The position numbers and the translations under genes are program-made. DNA of 64,000 nucleotides. Source: Sanghuangporus weigelae. Taxonomy: Eukaryota > Basidiomycota > Agaricomycetes > Hymenochaetales > Hymenochaetaceae. Below, one piece after another: positions 11,720-22,499 of this stretch. The notes beneath the pieces were generated by a model. That model was not told the DNA's origin. It saw nothing but the letters and a program-made list of their open reading frames with translations, and did no database searches. Numbering within the stretch: the first letter of the stretch is position 1; every line of letters begins with the position of its first letter. The stretch lies in the NCBI GenBank assembly GCA_033182465.1, contig CP137320.1, positions 2,666,001 through 2,730,000 of the forward strand, given 5' to 3'.

Positions 11720-13041
11720 TGTAGTGCGCCGCACTTGCCTGTACCGGTACGTCGGTACAGGCCCCTCAGTACTCCGTACAGTATACCATCGTGCGGCGAC
11801 CGCTACACCTCCGCCGCTCCTTAAGACCTTCCAAACCGCCGCTCCTTGATTCGCGGCTCAACCAATACGTCCGCCGCCTCCCGTCCTTCGAAGACTTCCC
11901 AAACCGAGTATGCTTGGCCAGCCGCACTTTCTGATACACGGGCGCCTGGAACGTTGCAGCGGATGTATCGGCTACGGCGGCGGAAGGATATCGAACTGTA
12001 TAGCCGATGGAATATTCGTCGGCTCCTGATGATTGGCTTATCCGACGTCGGGTAGTGGTTTTACAAGGTCCCAGGTACCACGTTTCATGTTCATACTATG
12101 CTGCTTCGTGCGCCGAGTCCGATTGTCGGACGCGGCGGCCACTCGCGTATTCCCCTTTTAGTATTATTGCCTCCCCTGACGTTTCATATTCGTGTGGTGC
12201 GACCACTTAGCGATCCGAGCGCGCCCGATGATGATGCGCCGCGCCAATCACTGCCAGCCCGATCAGCGCGCGCCCGTGTCTTGGCAGCTTTGCGGCGCGC
12301 CCCGATCTTTGGGTCCGCACCGATTGCACGCCTGTAACGCGCCGTCACTGTCGCCGCCTCTGTGACGCTCTTCCCCAGCATTCCCCAGTATATATAGACC
12401 TCATGTATGTAGTGTTCAGAAGCAGTAGTTCAGAATAGATCTTAGTGCACTCCTCTCGTCTCTATTAGCCCTTTTGCTCTCTATCGCCTCCGCCGAAGAT
12501 CGTGTGCCGACACACCGCCGCTCTCCCGGGGAATCGGCAGCGCCATCGCCCTCTCGACAATCGGCGACACCGTCGCTCTCCTGGTAATCGGCGACACCGT
12601 CGCTCTCCTGGTAATCGGCGACACCGTCGCTCTCCTGGTAATCGGCGACACCGTCGCTCTCCTGGTAATCGGCGACACCGTCGCTCTCCTGGTAATCGCC
12701 GCTGCTCGCAGGACTCGACAGCGCCGTCGCTCTACTGCTTATTCGCGACGCCGACATCTTGACTCGTCGGCGGCTTTGTCTCGTACATTATCGGCGGCGC
12801 CCCCTCTATACGCAGACCATACCATAGCCCTTACAATTGAGCTCTCCCCACGACTGAGCGCGCATCCCGATCGGCAGCAGTGCTTCCGGGTCAAATTGTC
12901 CGCCGCGGCACCGAGCTGTCCAGGAGGTTTAGCCACGAGTTGGATCCCTTCTTACCTCTCCGATCTTTGACACCGCCGATGCCTCTCTGTGGTCGAACGC
13001 CGTCGCCTTCGCCGCTGCTTAAGAGGGTCTGATAGTCTACA
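11720..13041 (+). mobile_element. LTR-like element Y (innermost)
   Basis: 1,322 bp, starting TGTAGTGC and ending GTCTACA, with ACGA duplicated on both sides (11716-11719 and 13042-13045). Copy B of element X lacks it and shows the empty site. A TATATATAG box at about 12389 fits an LTR promoter. It is GC-rich and carries the 27-bp minisatellite. Solo LTR is likely. Confidence 0.68.
12534..12695. repeat. 27-bp minisatellite, five perfect copies plus one degenerate
   Basis: The unit starts TCGGCGACACCGTCGC and recurs at 12561, 12588, 12615, 12642 and 12669 without any difference. A diverged copy precedes at 12534. The period of 27 keeps all frames open, which creates long open frames on both strands that I regard as artefacts. 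It lies downstream of the TATA box of element Y. Confidence 0.92.
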
Positions 13042-16000
13042 ACGATTACAACTCAAACCCCTTGAACTGTGAACCCGATAACTTGGAGAATGATTGGATG
13101 GTATAGACCAGAGTTGCACACACCATGTCCAGCATCTACGATACAGGCAAACCTTTATTTACCGAGAGATGTGAACCTGGAAACCAAGCAATTACAACTC
13201 CTTATACAACAAAGGATATGGCGCTACATTCGAGATATACGATACGAAGGCAAAGCATGGCTAGTCACCAGAACCCAGCAGAACCTGCCAGCAGAGCTTA
13301 TGCAGTTCATGACATGCCTTGGACCATACTCTACACCAACCTGACACCTTAACACTGACGTGCAAGTTATGCTTACCCTCGCTGGACCTCGAGATGAATT
13401 CCGAAGAATTACATACCGAGCAGCCTACATCGCTCCAAGAGCAAAGATGCCACTCAATGACGGCAATGACATCGTTATGGAGTACTGACAGTGGAGCATT
13501 CCACATCGGAACACCACCTCTATTGTCTCAGTCAGCAACTCCACAGAATTCTGTCATAGTGGAGACGACCTTACAAAGATTGGAGCAAAGTGGAGCGAAG
13601 CGCAGCAGGATGACAAAGGAACAGATGTAATGGTGGAGAAAAGTGGAGTAAAGTGGAAACAGGATGAGTAAGAAATAGGATGGAAAATGGAATATCTGGG
13701 AGCATAAATAGTTGTAGGATTAGGCCCTCATTTCCCCATCTTTCGATCCTCTTAACACACTGGTGTAAAGCTTGCCCTACAGCGAGTTATTACTGTGTGC
13801 TTTGTACTATCATGCCTCTTGGAAATCCCAATCTGCTTTACTATCACCTCGTATCTGAAAGCATCCATAACTCGGACCGTGACTAAGAAGGCTAGTAAGG
13901 GACCGCGTGGTACAGTCAGACGTGGGTAGATAAGATCACCTCTGCACAACACACTGCTGCTTAGGCAAAAGGATTGAACCGGTGTAACCCCGGGCCTACT
14001 CTCTAACACCCTAGGCCTTTTCATCAGCGTTTTACACTGCCAGGGACCATTCCGACCTGTTTTGAGGTACCTAACGGTCGCGTACCTTCATCCTAGATGT
14101 TCCACGAGGTGCGCTCCATTGTTTGGACTTTGCCAAAGTGGCCTCTGAGGTTCGGACTTCTGATCGGGGTTTGCCGATTGGTACATCCGTTTGATCACTC
14201 TGTCCGGTTTGTCCACTGACTTGGGTGCACGGTTCAGAGGACCCTTCCTGGACAGTTTTCCTGTTGTTTCACAGTTCCTTGTAGTCTGTCTGACCCTTAT
14301 TGCGTCAGTTTCACACTCCTTGCTATGATTTTATCCTGTTTCACAGTTTCCTGTAGTCTACTAGACTTCTGTCTCGTTGGTTTCATGCTCCTTGTTGTGG
14401 TTTTATTACATTTCATCTCACGTCTTGTCACGATCCTACCCCAGTCCCAGATCAGTCGTTTTGTACATGTTTTGGACCCCCATAGTCTATAAAACCCATC
14501 CAGATGTCATAGTTTTCAGATAGCGAATACCAGAGATCTGTTCAGCACACGCATCTTCTGTTCCGAAGACTCTCAGACCGTCCCGACCGTCCCTGTCATT
14601 CATAGAAAGCCGCAGTACCCGCCTTAGGTGTCTCGTCTTCCTTGTCTAGACTAGTCCGGACGTCCCGGGGGTGACTTGGATACTCTCAGCTTGTCTTCTT
14701 TCTTCGTCGACTCATCTCCGAGGTGATCAAGTCGCCGAAGTATTCACTCGGTTCACCGCAGCACGTCCGGATTGGTCTCCCTAGACGACCATTGAGTATC
14801 ACATCTTGCCTACGTGTATTCGCTCCCCCTTTTCTTCCTTTTTTTTAGATAGTTCACACCGACCGTTCCGGCCGGAGGTATCCCGACTATCCACGGTTCC
14901 CACAGAGTAGGCTGGAGTCTCAGTCTATCTCAGGGGAGTCTTCCGGATCACCTCTCTTTGTTAGGTTTCCCCAATTCATTCTCGCTCGCTCGCTATAGGA
15001 TCGAATGCCCTAGCCTGCTAGGATTGCACCTACAGACCTAGTCTGATCGTCCACCCACCCTATCGATCATACACCGCGGATGTGCTCTTCTAGAGTGACG
15101 GGTGCGTGTTTCTGCCTAGCCGCAACTGACATCTTGACGGCAGCATCGACGATGCAAATAGGATTGTCAAGACCGGAATGAGAGTTTTCGAGGTTAGCAA
15201 TAGCATTGTTGCGAGGTAGTGATGCACTGTGGGTGTGCTCTTCGACTTTGAGCCTCTGCCTGGCTAAGGTGAGTGCATTGTAGCATGCGTTGGCAGACCG
15301 TGCCTTCGCTGATTCATCCAGTATTCTGGTTGCATCTAGGTCGACGGATGTGCGTTGTGCATTGCTCGTGTTATTTTGAGGAAGCATTGCTGCTTGTATA
15401 TGCTCTGGAATAAGGATTCCTCACTTGATGAAGTCGAAGGCTTGAATCTGAGCATGCAGAGCTGAGACTTGCTCTTCCGTGAACGAAACCGGAGACTGAT
15501 CGGATGAACAATTGCCATCTGGTTCTTCATTATGTCTCACCCGTTCACTTCCAAGGGTCTGCGGTTTATCAAGACTGAACTGCAGGTGTACTTGCGCACT
15601 GCACTTGCAACTCTTTTGACCTTGGATGGCTGTACGAGGCTGGTGACGAAAGGCAGCCTGTTCTGCCTTCACATCTTGCACAAGAAGCTCGACAAGGTCA
15701 TCTCTGCGCAGTACACAATGTTGTGCAGGGTTTGCATGAAATCCGACCTCAACTTCATCATCCTCGTTGCGAACTATCTCAGCCTTGTCAGGCTTGGCTG
15801 GCTTTGAGGTATTCCCCCCTGGTACCAAAAAGTGATGAATATCTGCAAACCCTCTCCTGTGAAGTTCAACTTTTTTTTTTTTTGCATTAGCCTTTTGACG
15901 CCTTTGTGTACATTTACTGAGTCCTGTGTATGTTGCAGGTCATCGACAAGCCTTCAGCTGGGTGTACCATGCCTCAATCCCGTCAACAAGCCTTTGAAAG

Positions 16001-16060
16001 AAGCTTTTGGCAGCATTCGCACTAATAAGACCATCATCTGGCCTGTCAAGATCTGCCTCA

Positions 16061-17572
16061 TGAAAGGATCCGCTCAAAATCTCACATCAGGATCGACGCG
16101 ATCAACAGATCTACACGATCAGCTTTTCAAACGCAACCGGTAACCAAGCCAGCTATCACGGGCCCAAGCGAGCGAGCGGCCTAGGCAACAGTAACCCGTT
16201 ACCACCCGAGCGCTAGAAGCACCGAAGCAGATATGTAACCCTGCTAACAGCTAACACTGCCAACCGCCTATTACCGCGGACTACCACTCTAACGCCACCG
16301 ACCAAGCAACCAGAGCGACCTCGATCAAAAGAAGCAATCAAACTTCTTAGAAGTCCAGAAGCACAACTACTAAAGCCTAAATGCTAAAAGGCTAAAGGCT
16401 AATAAGGTTTATGGAGACCTCACTGGCATTTCAGCACTGTCAAGTCTGTGTACGAGTTTACATGGTCCTTTATGAAGTATACTATTTAGTATGCACGGCA
16501 ACAGTTGGTATGCGTGACTGTCACATCGAAACTGAGCGACACCTTCAAGATACAATGCATTCCAATCCACCAAACCCAATAGTACCCAAGAAACGAGAGG
16601 AACTCACAATCACAACTCGAACCCCTTGAAGTGCGAACCCGATAACCTGGAGAATGATTGGATGGTATAGACCAGAGTTGCACACACCATATCCAGCATC
16701 CACGATACAGGCAAACCTTTATTTACCAAGAGATGCGAACCTGGAGACCAAGCAGTTATAACTCCTTATACAACGAAGGATATGGCGCTACATTCGAGAT
16801 ATACGATACGAAGGCAAAGCATGGCTAGTCACCAGAACCCAGCAGAACCCGCCAGCAGAGCTTATGCAGTTCATGATATGCCTTGGACCATACTCTACAC
16901 CGACCCGACACCTTAACACTGACGTGCGAGTTATGCTTACCCTCGCTGGACCTCGAGATGAATTCCGAAGAATCACATACCGAGCAGCCTACATCGCTCC
17001 AAGAGCAAAGATGCCACTCAATGACGGCAATGACATTGTTATGGAGTACTGACAGTGGAGCATTCCATATCGAAGCACCACCTCTATTGTCTCAGTCAGC
17101 AACTCCACAGAATACTGTTATAGTGGAGACGACCTTACAAAGATTGGAGCAAAATGGAGTGAAGCGCAGCAGGATGACAAAGGAACAGATGTAATAGTGG
17201 AGAAAAGTGGAGTAAAGTGGAGACAGGATGAGTAAGAAATGGGATGGAAAATGGAATATCTGGGAGCATAAATAGCTGTAGGATTAGGCCCTCATTTCCC
17301 CATCTTTCGATCCTCTTAACACACTGGTGTAAAGCTTGCCCTACAGCGAGTTATTACTGTGTGCTTTGTACTATCATGCCTCTTGGAAATCCCAATCTGC
17401 TTTACTATCACCTCGTATCTGAAAGCATCCATAACTTGGACCGCGACTAGGAAGGCTAGTAAGGGACTGCGTGGTACAGCCAGATGTGGGTAGATAAGAT
17501 CACCTCTGCACAACACACCGCTGCTTAGGCAAAAGGATCAAACCGGTGTAACCCCGGGCCTACTCCCTAACA
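16061..17572 (+). mobile_element. LTR-like element X, copy B
   Basis: 1,512 bp starting TGAAAGGATCC and ending CCCTAACA, with CTCA on both sides (16057-16060 and 17573-17576). A CATAAATAG box at about 17267 lies some 300 bp from the right end. Removing it restores the transposase frame. It lacks the element Y insertion found in copy A. Solo LTR likely. Confidence 0.72.
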
Positions 17573-18120
17573 CTCAGCATCACTGTCAATAAAATTGAAG
17601 CTCTTGTTTGAAGCAGTTTCAGTGATATGGATAGTCATGTCCTCTGAGACAACCGAATCAGAGTCAGATACCACTTCTATTGCCTGTACAAGACATCCAT
17701 AAGATGCTTTCATAATAATAAATTGCACATTCACCTCTTTCTGTTTTCTGTTTAGATTGCTGAGTCTTGCTTTCACAGTCTTAGAGAGCCGACCCATTGA
17801 CTTGACTGCAAGGTGGTTGTGCCACGAGATATCATGCTGATTACAAATGATTACAAATAACTTAATATAGAAATAATTGGTAATCCGGAGTTTGCCGTTG
17901 ATGGCCAAATCCTGAGGTCAAAAATTGCAGAACCCGCCATTGAGCAGAAAATTCATTTCTGAGTATTTTTAAGAATAAAAAAAAAACCTTGAAATTGTGA
18001 CATCAAATCTTCTTATTTTACAAAAATAAAACCAACAATCGATAGCTATGATTCAGAGGAAGACTTCTCTGGAGGCCAAATTTGATTTGAAGTCTGAGTG
18101 TTGTCAGAATTTTGACATCA

Positions 18121-18520
18121 CACAGCGGGCAATGATGCATCTCGAAAGCAACGAGATAACTCCCGAGATGTATGTGGAAATTTAAAATCTCATGATGTGT
18201 CTCGCCGCATGAGAGATTTAAAATTTCCATGCTGGAGAGATTCTAGAATCTTGATGGCCCCAAGATCCTTTCTAAGATATTAAATCTCGGCCTCGTGGAG
18301 ACTTAAAATTTAGCTAAGCATCTCATCAGGGATGAAATTTAAAATCTCTTTGTTAGGATCTCAATGTGTCCGAAATCCTCCGCGAGACGCTAAATCTTGT
18401 TGGGTCCGAGATGTAAAATTTAATTGATGCATCTCATAAACACCGAGATTTTGACACACTCATCGCGCGATCGCAATCAGAGCGCGACCGTTGCACAACC
18501 ACTGCGCGACCAGCGTGCGG
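18121..18520 (+). repeat. Left arm of foldback element
   Basis: Pairs with 19215-19618. Inner edge is approximate, near the GCGACCAGCGTGC words. AT-rich with periodic GAGAT/ATCTC motifs. Confidence 0.75.
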
Positions 18521-19214
18521 TGAGTGGAGTCAGAGATGAGTGATTATACTTTATGTCACTAATCTGAGAGGAAGGAACTCGGGCCCATGTTGTATCTGAG
18601 TTTGAGTAGTCGCTCCAGGTAATCAGATATATGTGGTAAGAGACCGCTTACCATGTTATGTCCAGTTCCATGTCTCCACATACCTGAACAACGACATTGT
18701 TGGGATACCTCAAGCTCAACAAAAGTCTGGTCGATTCGTCAAAGCTATTCATGCTCGTTTACAGTAAAGGGCAAGAAGGGTTGTCTACGTAGTAACTTGA
18801 TGGGACAACTGAAAATGTTGATTTTTCGGCACGTATTGTCATCACCGGAGACTTAAACCTGGAACTTGACAAAGTTAGCGTGCCGAAGAGCATCCCCATG
18901 ACTCTTGCGTATCAAGAAAGAGGATAGTAGGAAGAACATCTTGATTGACGTGTGATTTAAAGCTGTTTGACAGTGACTCTGTATATTATCGTGTACTTAC
19001 AAGAGCTCGTGTGGAATAGACCGATGAAGCATGATATGTGATTCGAGACACCGGGGACCGTATAGATTTTTGGTACAATAAGTGTGTGGATGTATGTATG
19101 GATCATTGAAAGGCACTTTAAGAATGGAGATTAGGTCAATCACAGACTGTAAATCACATACAAGTAAGGAGATCAACATTAAAAGTAAACTGAGGATGAG
19201 AGAAGTAATAAAGA
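18521..19214. other. Unique loop of the foldback element
   Basis: About 690 bp between the arms. Short open frames only, none recognisable. I see no conserved domain; it may be captured sequence. Confidence 0.4.
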
Positions 19215-19618
19215 AAATTCCTCATCGCGCGACCAGCGTGCTCTGGTCGCGCAATGGTCGTGCTCTGATCGCACGATGAGTGTGTCAAAATCTCGGTGTT
19301 TACAAGATGCATCAATTAAATTTTACATCTCGGACCCAATGAGATTTAGCGTCTCGCAGAGGATTTCGGACACATTGAGATCCTAACAAAGAGATTTTAA
19401 ATTTCATCCCTGACGAGATGCTTAGCTAAATTTTAAGTCTCCACGAGGCCGAGATTTAATATCTTAGAAAGGATCTCAGGGCCATCGAGATTCTAGAATC
19501 TCTCCAGCATGGAAATTTTAAATCTCTCACGCGGCGAGACACATCACGAGATTTTAAATTTCCACATACATCTCGGGAGTTATCTCGTTGCTTTTGAGAT
19601 GCATCATTGCCCGCTGTG
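19215..19618 (-). repeat. Right arm of foldback element
   Basis: Inverse copy of 18121 to about 18520; the outer end reads GCCCGCTGTG. Confidence 0.75.
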
Positions 19619-19661
19619 TCATTGTGTAGGCTGAGAATGGAAACTTGGGTTAGGCACGTGC

Positions 19662-19698
19662 CGCGTCACAGCTTGTTGAGTATAACTTTCGTGTATCT
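19662..19698 (-). repeat. Right terminal inverted repeat of the transposon
   Basis: Inverse match to 7668-7704 with one mismatch; followed by TA (19699-19700). Just inside it lies the palindrome GGCACGTGCC, an E-box-like word. Confidence 0.88.
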
Positions 19699-19746
19699 TA
19701 AAAGTGTCTGCATCCCAAATTGGCAATTAGAAGTTGTTCCGAGACG

Positions 19747-19773
19747 CGACGTGACAGTGGTAGCGTCACGTCG
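19747..19773. promoter_or_regulatory. 9-bp inverted repeat in the upstream region of the Rap1-like gene
   Basis: CGACGTGAC, nine bases, then GTCACGTCG: perfect arms containing ACGTGAC, a bZIP/bHLH-like core. About 300 bp upstream of the Rap1-like start, outside the transposon. Could be a regulator site; function is inference. Confidence 0.35.
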
Positions 19774-20066
19774 TAACCTAGTGTCACGGGCGTAAAACCG
19801 CAGGCGTAAAACGAATCGGCTATCACCTTTTCCATTCTCTCCCAGCAACATACCTGAGTCCTGTGACAGACAGCTTCTCGTTAGAGCGCACCGCGACTAC
19901 GATATTACTAGTCGTTTTCCTCTGTATTTTCGGCCAATTGTTGTGTTGTTGTATCGTGTTTGGTCGCCCACCCTCGTCGTAGGTACTGATCTCTTGCCTT
20001 CTTTCCATGGTAATCTAATCAAGGTACTTCACAGATCGACGTCTTCTACAGCAATTCAACTTTCAA

Positions 20067-22499
20067 ATGGTGGGAAATATACCGAAATAGGCGTGATACT
20101 GCTTCTGAACTACCTGCTCTAGTCTGATAGTGAGACCGACGAGGTGAACCATCAAGTATTCATAAAACCGGATAATGGGAAACCCGTGAAATTCTTCATA
20201 CACCAGACGTTGACGCTCGAGCAACAAACAGTGCTTGAAAGAGATATTCTAGTACGTATTCCTTGACTTTTCTCAGCGAATTTTCTGACAGACTACTCAG
20301 GCAAATGGCGGGGTTCTGTGCGGTGAGGAGAAACAGGCGGATACTATTCTGGCGCATCATGAGGTCTTTCATGCATTAAGGCAACGTTATGCACATTCCA
20401 AAGCCATCTATGTTGAACTGCCGGACTTCGTTAAGCGATGTTTGAAGCAGAGCAAATACGCACACGACATTCCACAGAAAAGATCGCTGGGAGGAAGGCC
20501 TGCAGGCATCAGGTGAGTTATGTACGACACTCTGGCGCACACTCTCATTTGTAAATGGGGGGAAATAGGGCAAAACCATTCACTCACGAGGAGGACCTCA
20601 AATTGGCTAGGTATCTAGCGAACTTGCTTCCCGATCGAGAAGCAGGTGGTCGGACCGGTAATAAGGTTTATGAGCAGCTGTGCAGTCCTGTAAGGATCGT
20701 GACGATCAGCTGAGCGGCCTTTGCTCATTGTACTTAGCTTTACAGAGAAGATTATCCTTGGGCTGCAAATCATCCTTGGCAATCATGGAGAAATCGCTAT
20801 CGTAGCAAACAAGACCTCTTCAATGCGTGGATTGACGATGTACTTAGTGTGTACCCTCCGCATCCAGACGGAAAGGGCGAATATCCACACGATAGACGGC
20901 TCGTCGGCCTGGCTAGGCGTCGTCATCTACCAATAAGAACCGGTAAAGAAGAGGAGGAGTCAGAGGAGGAGAATGCTCGTGAGAGCGACGTTGTTGAGGC
21001 TGCGACCCCGGTGCCAAGGAGGACAAGGGATCAGACGGCGAACGAACGTGATGAGCCTTCTGCTCCTCACAGAAATGGAAAGAGGAGGAAGGTGGGAGGT
21101 CCTAACGTAGAACCAACGCTGACGCCCGAACAAGCCCGGAAAGGCCAACGTTATAGCCACACAGTGCATGTTGCAGGTTCCAGTGGTAGCGTGCACGATG
21201 AACTTCTGAGTAGCCCGGAACTCGTCAGGTATGTTGGTCGTAACGCCAATAAATACATTACTTGACTTTTTGGTCGCTTGCAGCTTTAACGACGATGGCA
21301 ACTACATGGACGTCTATGATGATGATTACCCGACTCGTGTGCCGATCAACACGCAAGCCACACTCGTCGGAGGTAGGCCTGAGTATGTTGGTACCAAGAA
21401 GCCTAATAATCCGGCTGAGGTGACACCCTCTTCGTCGGTGCTTACTACGGAGCGCAGAATGGCAGCGCGGAATAGGGAACGATCTGCGATTGTGAGGCCA
21501 GGTGCAACTGGACGAACGGTCTTCTCAGAGTCTCCTTCGAAAAGTACCCGAGCAACTTTTGTCGCGACGCAACCCGGCGGAGTCGTCAACCGGGAGCAGA
21601 CTCGTCTAGAGAGACGCTCAGACGATCACGATAATGTAGAGGTGATAGTTGCTAGCGCCTCTACTCGTCCATCCGGTCGAGACGCTACAAGAAAACAAGC
21701 CTCCAAGCCCACTGCCAGGCGTCCCGTGCTAGGAATGCAAACCACTGCACCGCCTGTTGCGCTGCCAGACTCGCCAATCGTCGAGACCCAGGTACGTACG
21801 GCAACGATCGATGCGCCGTACCGTAATACTCGTGCTCGATCTCGCTCCGTTGAGCCCATGCCTCCTCCGCCTGCTATTCGATCGAAGCGCAAAGGCAAGG
21901 CCGTCATGCAAATAGTAGAAGAGCTTGCGGAGGAGGCCGACAATGTCGTGAACGAGATGGATACGAACGAGGAACAGCAATCGTTGGATGTCGTTGAAGA
22001 TGCGCTTCGTATCGTACAAACCGAAGAATATGCAAGGCAAGAGGCCGAGCAAGGGCAAAGTGGAGACCCGGAAAACGAAGAAGGGAGTCAAGACGGGGAA
22101 GACGGAGAGGAGGACGAGGAGGAAGAGAGCCAACCCACCGAGGATATTGCGCTTCTTGAGAGGGGAAACGATATAAGGAAATCCATTATTGCGGAAAGCA
22201 CGCCGCATCAGTCGCAGAGCTTCAGGTCGTCTTTCGGTGGGAGCTGGCTTGAGCTTTCGAGTGTGCAGACTCGCGTCAAGGTTAACTCGCGTCACCGAGC
22301 GGAAAGCTCAGAGGGTGAGTTTCCAGCACCGGGTACGCGCTCCAAAGAAGCTAGAAATCGGCAAGAGCAAATAGAGAAGGCGGTACCATTTACGCCGACA
22401 CCCGGGACCAGAGCCGAAAGGGTTAAAGCAACGCAGTTGACAGGAGACGCCGAGATACCCGTGCTCAGAGCTAGAGCTAGGAAGATAGCAAGGCCATGA
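20067..22499 (+). CDS. Rap1-like telomere protein 1 (BRCT + Rap1-type Myb)
   Basis: I read six exons: 20067-20069, 20123-20251, 20301-20512, 20569-20689, 20738-21228 and 21284-22499, giving 723 aa with consistent phase. The start codon is the whole first coding exon (ATG followed by the GT donor). Residues about 8-105 form a BRCT-like domain (VFIKPDNGKPVKFFIH, ANGGVLCGEE, VELPDFVKRCL). Residues about 120-185 form a Rap1-type Myb domain (PFTHEEDLKLARYLA, GGRTGNKVYEQL, ANHPWQSWRNRYRSK). BRCT followed by such a Myb is the order in Rap1/TERF2IP. The rest is low-complexity and acidic (DGEDGEEDEEEES near residue 580). I find no RCT domain. Likely a nuclear telomere or chromatin protein. Confidence 0.82.

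Larger units (their letters stand above)
11171..14008 (+). mobile_element. LTR-like element X, copy A, containing element Y
   Basis: Homologous over its length to copy B at 16061-17572. Flanked by CCCTA (11166-11170 and 14009-14013). Its own sequence, after subtracting element Y and its duplication, is 1,512 bp, identical in length to copy B. It is inserted in element W. A sampled 230-base stretch differs from copy B at about ten sites, all transitions, suggesting moderate age. Confidence 0.72.
10787..15073 (+). mobile_element. LTR-like element W, containing a further nest
   Basis: Starts TGTAGCGC and ends ATCATACA, with the short duplication CCGC on both sides (10783-10786 and 15074-15077). 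Removing it rejoins two halves of a transposase repeat unit exactly. Without its own insertion it is about 1.44 kb. A TATAAAA box at about 14488 suggests an LTR promoter on the plus strand. Solo LTR is the simplest reading; superfamily unknown. Confidence 0.65.
7824..17908 (-). pseudogene. DDE transposase gene split by insertions
   Basis: Four coding blocks on the minus strand keep the transposase order. 17908-17577 is N-terminal (MGRLSKTVKARLSN, coiled and basic). 16056-15078 carries a basic stretch (TQRRQKANAKKKK), HHFLVPGG and the first repeat unit. 10786-10294 carries two further repeat units and the first catalytic Asp in HDESTFYAND. 8703-7824 carries the second Asp in FDNATTH, a Cys-rich segment (CCCRC), the catalytic Glu in HCELNFIEQCW, and the end RYHGHRV..MSAAGI. 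An intron with donor GTAAGT and acceptor ATATCAG joins the last two blocks. All three catalytic acids are present. A one-frame offset lies just before HDESTF (about 10,500), which could be an unrecognised intron or a frameshift. Confidence 0.82.
18121..19618. mobile_element. Foldback element with about 400-bp inverted arms
   Basis: Left arm 18121 to about 18520 is matched by the inverse of about 19215-19618 with few differences. The arms begin CACAGCGGGCAATGATGC. TCA stands on both sides (18118-18120 and 19619-19621). CACAG-type ends with a 3-bp duplication resemble the CACTA (CMC) superfamily, but there is no transposase, so it would be non-autonomous. The arms are built from repeated GAGAT and TTTAAAATCTC-like words. 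It lies in the 5' flank of the transposase gene. Confidence 0.78.
7668..19698 (-). mobile_element. Tc1/mariner-like (IS630 type) DNA transposon with nested insertions
   Basis: The interval begins AGATACACGAAAGTTATACTC and ends with its inverse, about 37 bp of inverted repeat differing at one base, and is flanked by TA on both sides (7666-7667 and 19699-19700). TA duplication is the hallmark of the Tc1/mariner/IS630 superfamily. The minus strand encodes a DDE transposase of a type common in basidiomycetes (HDESTFYAND, FDNATTH, HCELNFIEQCWG). Later insertions at 8742-10280, 10787-15073, 16061-17572 and 18121-19618 make up most of the length. Subtracting them and their duplications leaves about 3.2 kb. 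The transposase is no longer contiguous, so the copy is very probably immobile. Confidence 0.88.

Noticed and set aside
12416-12762. Long open frames with 9-residue repeats on both strands
   Set aside because: They are produced by the 27-bp minisatellite, whose period is a multiple of three; no gene context.
7755-17911. 13-bp direct repeat TGATGGCCAAATC near both ends of the transposon
   Set aside because: Short, direct rather than inverted, and inside the defined ends; may be chance or a subterminal site, not enough to call.
18653-18856. Short frame in the loop of the foldback element
   Set aside because: 67 codons with no recognisable motif; too short to support a gene.
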